A DNA stretch of 64,000 nt from Arenimonas soli (GCF_014643775.1 NZ_BMKC01000001.1:310001-374000); one strand, 5' to 3'; counted from the stretch's first letter, positions 1 through 10,348 are shown. A program made the numbers and translations. Notes: generated by a model not told the origin, from the sequence alone.

Positions 1-2
1 TG

Positions 3-407
3 TTCCTGCAGGCGCCGGTGGCGCGCGGGCGCGTGATCATCGCGCCCGACGACATCCGGGGAACGCAGCGCTGGGACGAGGTGCGCGCGCGTCCCGACGC
101 CGACGCGGCGATGGCGGCCAGCGTGCGCTGGTTCGAAGACCAGTGCACGGTCAGCCTGGACTGGCCGGATGAATGTTTCGTCAACCACAGCTTCGAACCC
201 AATGGCCTCTGGCACCTGGGATTCATCTTTGCCGCGCGCGACCTCGCGGCGGGCGAGGAGCTGACCGTGGACTACCGGCACCTGCTGCCGGAGGGCGAAG
301 CCGAAGTCTTCCGCGATGCCGGCAGCGGCCGCGAGATCGTCGGGTTTTCCTGGGCCGAATCGCTTGGCCGTTCCAGTCGCGCCCTGGTGGCGCTGCAGGA
401 CGCCTGA
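3..407 (+). CDS. SET-domain protein, 3' portion (5' end outside window)
   Basis: The reading frame is already open at base 3 with no convincing start, so the N-terminus lies upstream of the window. The 134 residues seen carry the end of a SET fold: NHSFEPN, the family's N-H-S-x-x-P-N motif at the S-adenosylmethionine and substrate channel, followed by a GEELTVDY segment holding the conserved catalytic tyrosine. By family this is a lysine methyltransferase or a protein of that fold. No post-SET cysteine cluster follows, unlike the complete SET gene at 7236. The stop overlaps the ATG of the HutD-family gene (ATGA), so the two are probably co-translated. Substrate unknown. Confidence 0.8.
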   Translation, partial: FLQAPVARGRVIIAPDDIRGTQRWDEVRARPDADAAMAASVRWFEDQCTVSLDWPDECFVNHSFEPNGLWHLGFIFAARDLAAGEELTVDYRHLLPEGEAEVFRDAGSGREIVGFSWAESLGRSSRALVALQDA

Positions 408-1000
408 TGCGGCTGCTGCACCTGCCCGCCCAGGAATACCGCCGGGAACGCTGGCGCAACGAGTGCGGCTGGACGCGCGAGATCCACCGCCATCCCGAAG
501 GCAGCGCCGACTGGACCTGGCGGGCCTCGATCGCCGAGATCGACCAGGACGCGCCGTTTTCGGCGTTCCCGGGCGTCGACCGCGAGCTGGTGCTGATGGC
601 GGGCGAGGGCATGCATCTTCATTTCGACGACGGCGAATCGGTGACCTTGCTGCCACCGCACGACCGGATCCGATTCGCCGGCGAACGCCCGCTGCGCGCC
701 GAACTCATCGCAGGGCCCACCCACGACTTCAACCTGATGTGGCGGCGCGGCGCCGTGGACGCCACGGTCCTGCACCGCCCACTGGTGGGCCCGATGGTGT
801 TCTTCGCCGAAGCCGGCACCACTTGGCTGGTGCACCTGATCCGCGGCCAGGCCTGGTTCAAGGACCTGGCCCGGCCACTGCGACTGGAGCAGGCCGACAG
901 CGTGCTGCTGCTGCCCGACGCCGACGGTCCGTCGCGGCTGATCCTGGAGGGCGGCGGCGAGCTGTTGCTCGCCAGGCTCCAGTCCAGGGATCCGTCCTAG
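407..1000 (+). CDS. HutD family protein
   Basis: This 197-residue protein fits the HutD/Ves family of double cupin-like proteins. Supporting features are the N-terminal RNECGWTREI stretch, the FPGVDREL segment and the GPTHDFNLM motif. HutD proteins often sit in histidine-utilisation operons, where their biochemical role is unsettled; no hut gene is visible here. The ATG at 407 overlaps the TGA of the SET gene, so it is read as the second gene of that unit. The family call is good; the function is not known. The next gene lies on the other strand and converges on it. Confidence 0.8.
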   Translation: MRLLHLPAQEYRRERWRNECGWTREIHRHPEGSADWTWRASIAEIDQDAPFSAFPGVDRELVLMAGEGMHLHFDDGESVTLLPPHDRIRFAGERPLRAELIAGPTHDFNLMWRRGAVDATVLHRPLVGPMVFFAEAGTTWLVHLIRGQAWFKDLARPLRLEQADSVLLLPDADGPSRLILEGGGELLLARLQSRDPS

Positions 1001-1035
1001 GAACGCCTTCAGGCGCTTCTGCAAGAGGCCGGGTA

Positions 1036-1350
1036 TCAGCGGTCGTCGCGGGTCCAGACGGCGCCGTCTTCCACCTTCACCGGGAAGCGCGGCAACGGCG
1101 CATAGGCCGGTGCGCACAGGGCTTCGCCGGTGCGCAGGTCGAAGCGGGCCCCGTGCAGGGTGCATTCCACCTCGCCGCCGTCGATGGCGCCGGCGCTGAG
1201 CTCGAAGTCCTCGTGCGTGCACTTGTCCTCGACCGCGTACAGGTCGCCGTCGAGGTTGACCACCAGGATCGCCGTGTCGCCGTCCCAGGCCACCTGCGAC
1301 TCGCCGGGCAGCAGTTCGGAGGTGGCGCAGACCCGCACCCAGTCGGTCAC
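1036..1350 (-). CDS. Rieske-type [2Fe-2S] ferredoxin
   Basis: A 104-residue soluble protein with the Rieske ligand pattern C-x-H near residues 44-46 and C-x2-H near 63-66, spaced by about 17 residues, as in NirD-like and dioxygenase ferredoxins. There is no signal peptide or membrane helix, so it should be a cytoplasmic electron carrier. It is the last gene of the SUF operon and its ATG overlaps the GNAT stop. The placement suggests either an iron-sulfur protein co-expressed with its own assembly machinery or a redox partner for cluster building; the second idea is inference. Confidence 0.85.
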   Translation of the reverse strand: MTDWVRVCATSELLPGESQVAWDGDTAILVVNLDGDLYAVEDKCTHEDFELSAGAIDGGEVECTLHGARFDLRTGEALCAPAYAPLPRFPVKVEDGAVWTRDDR

Positions 1351-1880
1351 AGCGCTTTCTCCAGCACTTCGAAGCGCAGGTCGTCGCGCAGCGGAACGCC
1401 GAAACGCTCGTCGCCATAAGGAAAGGGCTTCTTGATGCCCGTGCGCTGGTAACCGCGGCGTTCGTACCAGGCGATCAGCTCTTCGCGGACATCGATCACG
1501 GTCATGCGCATCACCGCCACGCCGTACTCGTCGCGGGCGATGCGTTCGGCTTCGGCCATCATCTGCTTGCCCAGGCCCGCACGCTGCAGGGTGGGCATCA
1601 CCGAAAACATGCCGAAGTAGCCGGCGCCGTCCTCCACTGCCACGTGCGCGCAGGCCTTGAGCTGGCCGCCGCGGAAGGCAAGCAGGACCTGGCTTTGCGG
1701 GCGCTGGATGTGGCCCAGGACGTCTTCGGCATTGGTGCGGCGGCCGTCGAGCAGGTCGGCCTCGGTGGTCCAGCCGGCGCGGCTGACGTGCCCGCGGTAG
1801 GCCGATTCAACCAGGTCCACGATCGATCCGACGTCGGCCGGCGTCGCGGCGCGGTAGCTCAGGGAAGGCAGCCAGCTCAT
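1347..1880 (-). CDS. GNAT family N-acetyltransferase
   Basis: A 177-residue acetyltransferase. The acetyl-CoA binding motif A is visible as LQRAGLGKQMM (R-x-x-G-x-G type), followed by an EYGV...MRMTVIDVRE strand-helix segment and a late Y-E-R-R-G-Y motif, all typical of GNAT enzymes acting on small molecules or protein N-termini. An upstream in-frame extension into sufS exists, but the ATG at 1880 gives a normal GNAT N-terminus (SLSYRAATPADV) and avoids overlapping sufS. It lies between sufS and the Rieske gene and overlaps the latter by 4 bases. Substrate unknown. Confidence 0.8.
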   Translation of the reverse strand: MSWLPSLSYRAATPADVGSIVDLVESAYRGHVSRAGWTTEADLLDGRRTNAEDVLGHIQRPQSQVLLAFRGGQLKACAHVAVEDGAGYFGMFSVMPTLQRAGLGKQMMAEAERIARDEYGVAVMRMTVIDVREELIAWYERRGYQRTGIKKPFPYGDERFGVPLRDDLRFEVLEKAL

Positions 1881-1902
1881 GCGCGGTATCCAGGTATTGG
1901 GG

Positions 1903-3132
1903 TCAAAGCAGGAGTTTGCGGACTTTTTCGATGCCAAGCGCGAGCTTTTCCACTTCCGCTTCGGTGTTGTAGAAAGCCAACGAGGCGCGGCAGGTGGCCG
2001 GAACACCGAAATGCGCCATCAGCGGGTGCGCGCAGTGGTGCCCCGAGCGCACGGCGATGCCCTCGAGGTCGAGCAGGGTGGCCAGGTCGTGGGCGTGCGC
2101 GCCGTCGACCAGGAAACTGATCACCGCGGCCTTGCCCGGCGCGGTGCCGAGGATTCGCAGGCCTTCGATCGCGGACAGGCGCTGGGTGGCGACGGCCAGC
2201 AGGGCCCGTTCGCGGGCCTCGACCTCGGCCATGCCGATCGCCGACAGGTAGTCGGCGGCCGCGCCCAGGCCGACCACGCCGGCGATGTTGGGCGTGCCGG
2301 CCTCGAACTTGTGCGGTGGATCGTTGAAGGTGGTGCCTTCGAAGCGCACTTCCCTGATCATCTCGCCGCCGCCCAGGAAGGGCGGCATCTCGCGCAGGTG
2401 CTGGCGACGGGCCCAGAGCCCGCCGGTGCCGGTGGGGCCGAGCATCTTGTGGCCGGTGAAGGCGTAGAAGTCGCAGCCCAGCAGCGGGATGTCGACGGCG
2501 CGGTGGGGCAGGGCCTGGGAGCCGTCCACCAGCGTCACCACGCCTTGCTTGCGCGCCAGGCGGCAGATTTCCGCCACCGGGTTGACCGTGCCCAGCACGT
2601 TCGACACATGGGTGAAGGCCAGCAGCTTCACTTCGCCGGTGAGTTTGGCGCGCAGGTCGTCCATGTCCAGCGAACCGTCGGGCGCCAGTTCCACCACGCG
2701 CAGGCTGGCGCCGGTGCGTTCGCAGACCAGCTGCCAGGGCACGATGTTGGCGTGGTGCTCCATGCGCGTCAGCAGGATGACGTCGCCGGTCTTTAGCCGC
2801 GGCAGCGCCCAGCTGTAGGCCACCAGGTTGATGCCGAAGGTGGTGCCCGAAGTGAGGATGAGTTCGTCGGCCGGCACGTTGACGAAGGCGGCCAGGCGGC
2901 GGCGTGCGCCTTCGTAGGCCTCGGTGGCCTCGCTGCCCAGCGCATGCACGGCGCGCGAGACGTTGGCGTTGTGCTCGCGGTAGAAATCGTCCATCGCCGC
3001 GATCACTTGCTGCGGCTTTTGCGAGGTGTTGGCCGAATCCAGGTACACCAGCGGCTTGCCGTGCACTTCGCGGCTGAGTACCGGGAAGTCGGCGCGCAGG
3101 CGCGACCAGTCCGGGGAACTGGCCGCCTTCAT
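1903..3132 (-). CDS. sufS: Cysteine desulfurase SufS
   Basis: A group II cysteine desulfurase of 409 residues. It is a PLP enzyme that takes sulfur from L-cysteine as a persulfide for Fe-S cluster assembly. The PLP-lysine motif is TGHKMLGPTG, and the active-site cysteine sits in the short RSGHHCAHP loop that separates SufS/CsdA from IscS. The length is normal. The start overlaps the sufD stop (ATGA). No sufE or sufU is visible in the window, so the sulfur acceptor must be encoded elsewhere or replaced. Confidence 0.96.
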   Translation of the reverse strand: MKAASSPDWSRLRADFPVLSREVHGKPLVYLDSANTSQKPQQVIAAMDDFYREHNANVSRAVHALGSEATEAYEGARRRLAAFVNVPADELILTSGTTFGINLVAYSWALPRLKTGDVILLTRMEHHANIVPWQLVCERTGASLRVVELAPDGSLDMDDLRAKLTGEVKLLAFTHVSNVLGTVNPVAEICRLARKQGVVTLVDGSQALPHRAVDIPLLGCDFYAFTGHKMLGPTGTGGLWARRQHLREMPPFLGGGEMIREVRFEGTTFNDPPHKFEAGTPNIAGVVGLGAAADYLSAIGMAEVEARERALLAVATQRLSAIEGLRILGTAPGKAAVISFLVDGAHAHDLATLLDLEGIAVRSGHHCAHPLMAHFGVPATCRASLAFYNTEAEVEKLALGIEKVRKLLL

Positions 3133-4430
3133 GGCGTCTTCCCGGGCGTGCCCAGGCGCGCGGCGACCGTGTCGCCCAGCAGCCGGGCCAGGTCGGCGTC
3201 GTCGAGCACCGCCAGTGGTTCGCGCAGGAAGGCCTGCATCAGCAGCACCCGTGCCTGCGCCGCGGGCAGGCCGCGGCTGCGCAGGTAGAACAGCGCGGTT
3301 TCATCCAGGCGGCCGACGGTGGCGCCGTGCGCCGCCTTGACTTCGTCGGCGTGGATCACCAGCACCGGCTGGCTGTCGATTTCGGCGGAGTCGGACAGCA
3401 GCAGGTTCTTGTTCGACAATTCGGCTTCGCTGCCGTCGGCGCCGGCGCGGATCTGGATGCCGCCGTGGAAAACGGCGCGGCCGCGCTCATCGGCCAGGCC
3501 ACGCCAGGGCAGTTCGCAGCGGGTGTCGCGGGCCTGGTGGCGGATGCCCAGGCGGGTGTCGAGGTGGCGGCGGCCATCGGCCAGCAGCACGCCGCCGGCG
3601 TGCAGCGCCGCGCCTTCACCCTGCAGGTCGACGTTGAGTTCGTGGCGGGACAGGCCGGCGCCAAGTTCGAGGTCCACGCGGCGGTACAGCGTGTCCGAGG
3701 CCAGCACGGCGTCGGTGCGGGCGAACAGCGTCGCGCCGCCGTCGTCGTTCTGCAGGCGGGCATGGCGCAGGCGGGCGCCGCCGGCCAGGTGCACGTGCAT
3801 GAGGTGGTTGACCAGGTTGCGGTGGGCGCCGGCACCCAGGTGGTGTTCGACCACGGTGAGCGAGGCGCCCTTGCGCAGTTCGACCAGGTGGCGCAGGTGC
3901 GCGGCCTGGTCGGCACCGGCGGGGGCGCCGACGAAGACCAGGTGCAGCGGCGTCGCCACGGTGGCGCCGGCCTGCACGCGCAGCAGCACGCCTTCGGTCG
4001 CCAGCGCGGCGTTGAAACGGGCGAAGGGTTCGTCGGCGCGTACGTAGCGGCGCGCCAGCACCGACACCGCGCGCGGGTCGTCGCCGGCCAGGGCCTGCGA
4101 CAGCGGGCGCAGTTCGACGCCCTCGGGCAGGGCGTCGAGCTGGCTCAGGCCGGCGTCGAAGCGGCCGTTCACGAACACCAGCCGCGGCGCGGGAATGTCC
4201 GCCAGCAGCGCCGGATCCGGTGCGTTCGTTTGCGCATCCGAGGCGAAGCCACGGTTGGCCAGCGCCCGCAGCGAGGTGTATTTCCAGGCCTCCACGCGGG
4301 CGCCGGGCAGGCCGTCGGCCAGCGCCGCGGCCAGTGCCGCGCGGCGCGAATCGCCCAGGCCCTGGGCGTCCACCAGCGCCGGCGGCAGCGTTTCGAAACC
4401 CTGCCGGAAGGAGTCGACCAGGGCACTCAT
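3129..4430 (-). CDS. sufD: Fe-S cluster assembly protein SufD
   Basis: A 433-residue SufD, a partner of SufB in the SufBC2D scaffold. The N-terminal region includes the EAWKYTSLRAL motif seen in SufD proteins, and the C-terminal beta-helix core carries SHGATVGRLDE-like residues (here AAHGATVGRLDE) and the LRSRGLP segment shared by SufB and SufD. An in-frame opening continues upstream into sufC, but the ATG at 4430 overlaps the sufC stop in the usual ATGA manner and gives a standard N-terminus. It is essential for complex stability in known systems. Confidence 0.95.
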   Translation of the reverse strand: MSALVDSFRQGFETLPPALVDAQGLGDSRRAALAAALADGLPGARVEAWKYTSLRALANRGFASDAQTNAPDPALLADIPAPRLVFVNGRFDAGLSQLDALPEGVELRPLSQALAGDDPRAVSVLARRYVRADEPFARFNAALATEGVLLRVQAGATVATPLHLVFVGAPAGADQAAHLRHLVELRKGASLTVVEHHLGAGAHRNLVNHLMHVHLAGGARLRHARLQNDDGGATLFARTDAVLASDTLYRRVDLELGAGLSRHELNVDLQGEGAALHAGGVLLADGRRHLDTRLGIRHQARDTRCELPWRGLADERGRAVFHGGIQIRAGADGSEAELSNKNLLLSDSAEIDSQPVLVIHADEVKAAHGATVGRLDETALFYLRSRGLPAAQARVLLMQAFLREPLAVLDDADLARLLGDTVAARLGTPGKTP

Positions 4431-5203
4431 GGCGCTGCCGGTGCCTGCGGGGCGATCCGGTCCCTGACCCAGGAATAGCCGTGGGCTTCGAGTTCCAGCG
4501 CCAGTTCGGGGCCGCCCGATTCGACGATGCGGCCCTCGGCCAGCACGTGCACGACGTCGGGCTTGATGTAGTCGAGCAGGCGCTGGTAATGGGTGATGAC
4601 CAGGAAGGCGCGGTCCGGCGAGCGCATCAGGTTGACGCCGTCGGCCACGGCCTTGAGTGCGTCGATGTCCAGGCCCGAGTCGGTTTCGTCCAGGATCGCC
4701 AGCTTCGGCTCGAGCAGGGCCAGCTGGAAGATTTCGTTGCGCTTCTTCTCGCCGCCGCTGAAACCTTCGTTGACGCCGCGGTGCAGCAGTTCGTCCTTGA
4801 GGTCGAGCACGGAAAGCTTCTCGCGCACGCGCTTGAGGAACTGCATGGAGTCCAGTTCCTCCTCGCCGCGCGCCTTGCGCTGGGCATTGAGCGCGGTGCG
4901 CAGGAAGTAGGTGTTGTTCACGCCGGGGATTTCGACCGGGTACTGGAAGGCCAGGAACACGCCGGCGGCGGCGCGCTCCTCGGGCTCCAGCGCCAGCAGG
5001 TCGCGGCCTTCGAGTTCGACCGAACCTTCGGTGACCTCGTATCCCTCGCGGCCGGCCAGCACGTTGCCCAGCGTGGACTTGCCGGCGCCGTTGGGTCCCA
5101 TGATGGCGTGGACCTGGCCGGGGGCGAGATCGAGGCTGAGCCCCTTGAGGATCTCCTTGCCGCCGATGCTTACGTGCAGGTTGTTTATCTTGAGCATGTT
5201 CAT
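4427..5203 (-). CDS. sufC: Fe-S assembly ATPase SufC
   Basis: A 258-residue ABC-type ATPase of the SUF scaffold. The Walker A motif is GPNGAGKST, the signature is FSGGEKKRNEI (the KKRNE continuation is typical of SufC), the Walker B region reads LAILDETDSGLD, and an H-loop histidine follows in VITHYQRLL. SufC drives conformational change of SufB-SufD and is cytoplasmic, with no membrane partner. It lies between sufB, 11 bases upstream, and sufD, which it overlaps. Confidence 0.97.
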   Translation of the reverse strand: MNMLKINNLHVSIGGKEILKGLSLDLAPGQVHAIMGPNGAGKSTLGNVLAGREGYEVTEGSVELEGRDLLALEPEERAAAGVFLAFQYPVEIPGVNNTYFLRTALNAQRKARGEEELDSMQFLKRVREKLSVLDLKDELLHRGVNEGFSGGEKKRNEIFQLALLEPKLAILDETDSGLDIDALKAVADGVNLMRSPDRAFLVITHYQRLLDYIKPDVVHVLAEGRIVESGGPELALELEAHGYSWVRDRIAPQAPAAP

Positions 5204-5214
5204 TCCAATCCTGG

Positions 5215-6657
<1,443 letters not shown>

Positions 6658-6658
6658 G

Positions 6659-7108
6659 TCAGCCTCCTGCCGGCGCCAGGCGTAGGGGAATGGCCCGGCG
6701 CGCCGGCGCTGCCGGCAGCATCTGGGCCAGGGTGATGCCGCCGAGCGCTTCGGCGATGACGTCGTTGATCCGGCGCCAGTGGACCTGGACGCCGCAGTGG
6801 GGTTCGTGTTCGCAGCTGGAGTGCTCGCCCGAACATTCGGTCATGCCCAGCGGGCCTTCGATGGCCTCGACGATGGCGATGAGCGGAATATCGGCGGCCG
6901 GCCGCGCCAGCCGGTAGCCACCGGTGGCGCCGCGGAAGCTTTCCACCAGCCCGGCGTGGGCCAGGGGTTTGAGCACCTTGGCGACCGTGGGTGCCTCGAG
7001 CCGGGCCAGTTCGGCCAGTTCGGCCGAGCTGTGCACGCGGTCGGGCGCCCGGGCCAGGGCGACCAGGATGACGGTGGCGTAATCGGTTAGCTTGGTGACG
7101 CGGAGCAT
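6659..7108 (-). CDS. Rrf2-family SUF operon regulator (IscR/SufR-like)
   Basis: A 149-residue Rrf2 transcription factor with an N-terminal winged helix (recognition part around [13 protein letters not shown], then [11 protein letters not shown]) and a dimerisation helix. Three cysteines in the C-terminal half, CSGEHSSC and HCG, are placed like the IscR ligands for an Fe-S cluster. By family it senses cluster status and represses the downstream suf genes. It is the first gene behind the promoter at 7141-7169 and is probably autoregulated. Direct DNA targets cannot be read with confidence. Confidence 0.9.
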   Translation of the reverse strand: MLRVTKLTDYATVILVALARAPDRVHSSAELAELARLEAPTVAKVLKPLAHAGLVESFRGATGGYRLARPAADIPLIAIVEAIEGPLGMTECSGEHSSCEHEPHCGVQVHWRRINDVIAEALGGITLAQMLPAAPARRAIPLRLAPAGG

Positions 7109-7140
7109 GGCGTCGGCCTGGCGTTCGAATCAGGACCGAA

Positions 7141-7169
7141 ATTGTACTCTTTTGATCGGGCCGGCTCAA
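7141..7169 (-). promoter_or_regulatory. Sigma-70 promoter of the suf operon
   Basis: Read on the minus strand, TTGAGC (7169-7164) is followed after exactly 17 bases by TACAAT (7146-7141). The -10 matches 5 of 6 consensus bases and the -35 matches 4 of 6. The start of transcription would fall near 7134, giving a leader of about 26 bases before the Rrf2 ATG at 7108. The spacer and -10 are where an Rrf2 repressor would be expected to bind. No clean dyad is visible there. Confidence 0.7.
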
Positions 7170-7235
7170 TAAACGGGGTGTGAAGCAGGCCGCGCTTCGG
7201 GGACAATACCGGCCCCACGACCGTTGGACCCCCGC

Positions 7236-7742
7236 ATGCCCAAGAAGATCGAAGCCCGCCGCTCCGCCATCCATGGCAACGGCGTCTTCGCCACCGACCC
7301 GATCGCCAAGGGCGAGCGCGTGGTGCGCTACAAGGGCCTGCTGCGGACCCACGACGAAGCCGACGAGGTCTACGCCGACGACCCCGACACCGGCCACACC
7401 TTCCTGTTCACGCTCAACGACAAGTACGTCATCGACGCCAACGTCGACGGCAACGACGCGCGCTGGATCAACCACAGCTGCGAGCCGAACTGCGAAGCGG
7501 TCTGGGAAGAAAGCGACACCGGCAAGAAGCGCAAGGACCGGATCTACATCGAGGCCATGCGCGATATCGCTGCCGGCGAAGAGCTGACCTACAACTACGG
7601 GATCACCCTGGCCGAGGCGCATACCGCCAAACAGAAGGCGATCTGGGCCTGCCGCTGCGGCTCGGCCAAATGCACGGGCACGATGCTGCAGCCCAAGACC
7701 AGCAAGAAGAAGGCCGGGAAGAAGGGCAAGAAAAAGGCCTGA
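7236..7742 (+). CDS. SET-domain protein lysine methyltransferase-like
   Basis: A complete 168-residue SET protein. The fold signature runs from GNGVFATDPIAKGERVVRY, through RWINHSCEPNCEA (the N-H-S-C-x-P-N catalytic motif), to GEELTYNYG, and a post-SET zinc cluster C-R-C-G-x-x-x-C follows near the end. The tail is a lysine-rich run (KTSKKKAGKKGKKKA), possibly for nucleic-acid binding or self-methylation (inference). The ATG at 7236 is preferred to an upstream in-frame TTG because it puts the KKIEARRSAIHGNG start in its usual place. Bacterial relatives are known but their targets are mostly not. Confidence 0.87.
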   Translation: MPKKIEARRSAIHGNGVFATDPIAKGERVVRYKGLLRTHDEADEVYADDPDTGHTFLFTLNDKYVIDANVDGNDARWINHSCEPNCEAVWEESDTGKKRKDRIYIEAMRDIAAGEELTYNYGITLAEAHTAKQKAIWACRCGSAKCTGTMLQPKTSKKKAGKKGKKKA

Positions 7743-7838
7743 TGCAGCAAGGCGCCAAAACGTTTCCATGACCAATGGGCCTGCCGGCCCCGGTTACAGC
7801 CGCCCATGCTCCGGCGGCGCCTCCACCACGGAATACCC

Positions 7839-10070
7839 ATGTCCTTGTTTCGCTGCCTGCCCGCGCTGGCCCTGGCCGCCGCCAGCCTGCCTGCCGCCGC
7901 CGTCACCATTGACGGCCGGATCGATGCGGCCGAATGGGCGCAGGCACGCCATGTCACCGAGTTCGTTCGGGTACAGCCCATTGACGGCGCCGAACCCGCG
8001 CTGCGCACCGAAGCCTGGCTGCTGGCCACGCCCCAGGGCCTGGCCGTCGCCTTTCGCGCCGAGCAACCGCCGGGCGTGCCGCGCACCACCCAGCGCACGC
8101 GCCGCGACCAGGGCGGGGCCCTGGACCGGGTGAACCTGATGGTGGACTTTGACGGCGATGGCCGCACCGGCTACGACTTCATGGTGACGGTGGCCGGCGG
8201 CATCAGCGACGAAGTGATCACCAGCGAGCGCAACTTCAACACCGACTGGGACGGCCACTGGCACCGCGCCGTGCAACAGGACGAACAGGGCTGGTCGGTC
8301 GAAATGCTGGTGCCCTGGCACGTGGCGCCCATGGCCCGGCCCGAGGGCGGCGAGCGCACCCTGGGCATCTACCTCGACCGCGTGGTCGGCAGCACCGGCG
8401 AACGCTACGGCTGGCCCTACATCAGCTTCCAGAACCCGACCTTCCTGTCCGAATTCCACAAGGTCCGGGTGCCGCACTACGAACAGTCGCTGATCGCGGT
8501 GACGCCCTACGTGGTGGGCGTGCACGACGCCGTCGGCGGCGGCAGCGACTTCGACGCCGGCGCCGACCTGTTCTGGAAGCCCAACGGCCAGTTCCAGCTT
8601 TCGGCCACCCTCAACCCCGACTTCGGCCAGGTCGAAAGCGACGACCTGGTGGTGAACTTCGGCGCGGTGGAAACCTTCTTCGGCGACAAGCGGCCGTTTT
8701 TCACCGAAAACCAGGGCCTGTTCGACGTGCCCTTCGGCGCCGGCAACAGCCGCCTGCTGTACACGCGGCGCATCGGCGGCCCGGCCGACGACGGCAGCGG
8801 CGCTGGCGACGTCACCGCGGCCGTAAAACTCAACGGCAGCCTGGGCCAGGTGCGTTATGGCCTGCTGGCGGCGATCGAAGGCGACGAGGTCGGCCGCGAC
8901 TTCCACGCGCTGCGCGCCACCCGCGATTTCGGCGACCAGGACCTGGGCGTGATGCTGACCCGGGTTGACCGGCCCTTCCTCGACCGGGTGGCCACGGTCT
9001 ATTCGGCAGACCACCTGTGGACGCCGGATCCGGCCTGGGTGGTGCGCACCCAGGCAGTGGCCTCTTCGGTGCAGCAGGCCGGCGAAGAAACCGGTGACTT
9101 CGGCTGGCAGCTTCGCGCCGACCACGCGCTGGGCGACGGCTGGCGGCAGCAGCTGTACCTGCTGCACCTGGGCGATGAGCTGCAGCTCAACGACATTGGC
9201 TTCCTCGACCGCAACGACTTCAACTACGTGCGCTACGAACTGGCGCGCCGGCGCAGCGGGTTCCCCGAGGATTCGAAATACGCGTCCTGGGAGACGCGCT
9301 GGGCCGTGTCGAACCGCCGCAACGGGCAGGGCACGGTGATCGCGGAAGCGGCGGCGATAAGCCGCTATGCCGAGCGCCGCGACGGAGGCACCGAATTCTG
9401 GGAAGCCGCGGCCTGGTCCAGTGGCCACGACGACCTGATCACGCGCGGCAACGGCGTGCTGCGCGTGCCCGAAAAGCTGTTCCTGTTTTGGGAGCGATCG
9501 CGGCCCCGGCAGGGCGCCTGGAGCCTGTACGGATCGGCGCGCGCGGCGGGCGAGGGGCTGGAAGGCGCCAGTGGCCTGGGGCTGGAACTGGCCGTCCAGC
9601 CGACCCTGCACCTGAGCGACAGCCTGTCCCTGCAGGGCCGGCTGTCCTACCAGCACGCGCCGGACTGGCTGCTGTGGCGCGGCGGCGACCGCCTGGGCAG
9701 CTTCCGCGCCGACACCGCGCGCCTGGCCCTGAACCTGCAGTGGCAGCTGGGTCATCGCCAGGAACTGCGGGTGAAGTTCGAAACCATCGCGCTCGACGCC
9801 CGCCTGCGCCAGGCCTGGCAGGTGGGCCCCGGCGGCCGGCCGGTGCCGACCAGCGATCCGATCCCGGACTTCAGCCTGGCCAACCTGGGCTTCCAGGTGC
9901 GCTACCGCTACGAGCTGGCGCCGCTGTCCGACCTCTACGTGGTCTACGGGCGAGGCGGGGCGCTGCTTGAAGACGGCAGCCGGCCGCTGGCCGAGCTGCT
10001 GGGGGACGCGACCAGCCTCAGGGATGCCGAACAGCTGCTGGTCAAGCTGAGCTACCGCTTCGCCAACTGA
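7839..10070 (+). CDS. Exported DUF5916 / carbohydrate-binding-like outer-membrane protein
   Basis: A 743-residue protein with a clear Sec signal peptide (MSLFRCLPALALAAASLPAAA). Next comes a family-9 carbohydrate-binding-like domain (VTIDGRIDAAEWAQA, then VDFDGDGRTGYDF) of about 200 residues, and then a long C-terminal region rich in alternating aromatic and charged strands ending in KLSYRFAN, as in outer-membrane beta-barrels. This layout is that of DUF5916 proteins. An upstream in-frame ATG at 7806 would add 11 residues ahead of the signal peptide and is not preferred. Function is unknown in the family; a surface role in sugar or polymer binding is inference. It stands alone, 96 bases after the SET gene. 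Confidence 0.75.
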   Translation: MSLFRCLPALALAAASLPAAAVTIDGRIDAAEWAQARHVTEFVRVQPIDGAEPALRTEAWLLATPQGLAVAFRAEQPPGVPRTTQRTRRDQGGALDRVNLMVDFDGDGRTGYDFMVTVAGGISDEVITSERNFNTDWDGHWHRAVQQDEQGWSVEMLVPWHVAPMARPEGGERTLGIYLDRVVGSTGERYGWPYISFQNPTFLSEFHKVRVPHYEQSLIAVTPYVVGVHDAVGGGSDFDAGADLFWKPNGQFQLSATLNPDFGQVESDDLVVNFGAVETFFGDKRPFFTENQGLFDVPFGAGNSRLLYTRRIGGPADDGSGAGDVTAAVKLNGSLGQVRYGLLAAIEGDEVGRDFHALRATRDFGDQDLGVMLTRVDRPFLDRVATVYSADHLWTPDPAWVVRTQAVASSVQQAGEETGDFGWQLRADHALGDGWRQQLYLLHLGDELQLNDIGFLDRNDFNYVRYELARRRSGFPEDSKYASWETRWAVSNRRNGQGTVIAEAAAISRYAERRDGGTEFWEAAAWSSGHDDLITRGNGVLRVPEKLFLFWERSRPRQGAWSLYGSARAAGEGLEGASGLGLELAVQPTLHLSDSLSLQGRLSYQHAPDWLLWRGGDRLGSFRADTARLALNLQWQLGHRQELRVKFETIALDARLRQAWQVGPGGRPVPTSDPIPDFSLANLGFQVRYRYELAPLSDLYVVYGRGGALLEDGSRPLAELLGDATSLRDAEQLLVKLSYRFAN

Positions 10071-10123
10071 TCCGCCTTGCCCTGCGGGCAAGCAACGCCT
10101 CGGTTCGTGATCGGTTCGCGGGT

Positions 10124-10233
10124 GGAGGCAGCGTGCAGTCGCCCTGGCCGACACGCCGCAAGTACGTCCCTGTAGGCTCTTCGTCGACATCCATGTCTCC
10201 GAAGGTCGGCCAGGGCGACTGCACGCTACCTCC
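10124..10233. repeat. Long intergenic hairpin element, about 29-bp arms
   Basis: The arms at 10124-10152 and 10205-10233 are inverted copies of each other: an inner 23-bp perfect match, one mismatch, and five more matching pairs. They enclose a 52-base loop. The inner arm begins AGCGTGCAGTCGCCC. The element sits in the 340-base gap between the DUF5916 gene and the cyd regulator; apart from it and the promoter/operator near 10349-10397, I see nothing else in that gap. Structure and position resemble the dispersed extragenic palindromes common in this order. No transposase is nearby. Confidence 0.75.
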
Positions 10234-10348
10234 TCGAAGGCGTTCGGCGACCGGCAGGCAAGCAAGGGCAGGGCATCCGCAGCAACCTCGAAATCAGGGG
10301 GCTGGGTGTCAGGCGGTGATGGTTGGCTGAACGGTCCTGCCACATGGC

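Noticed and set aside
10042-10330. Two short frames starting MQSPWPT on opposite strands
   Set aside because: They are generated by the inverted repeat itself; the identical starts reflect the palindrome, not genes.
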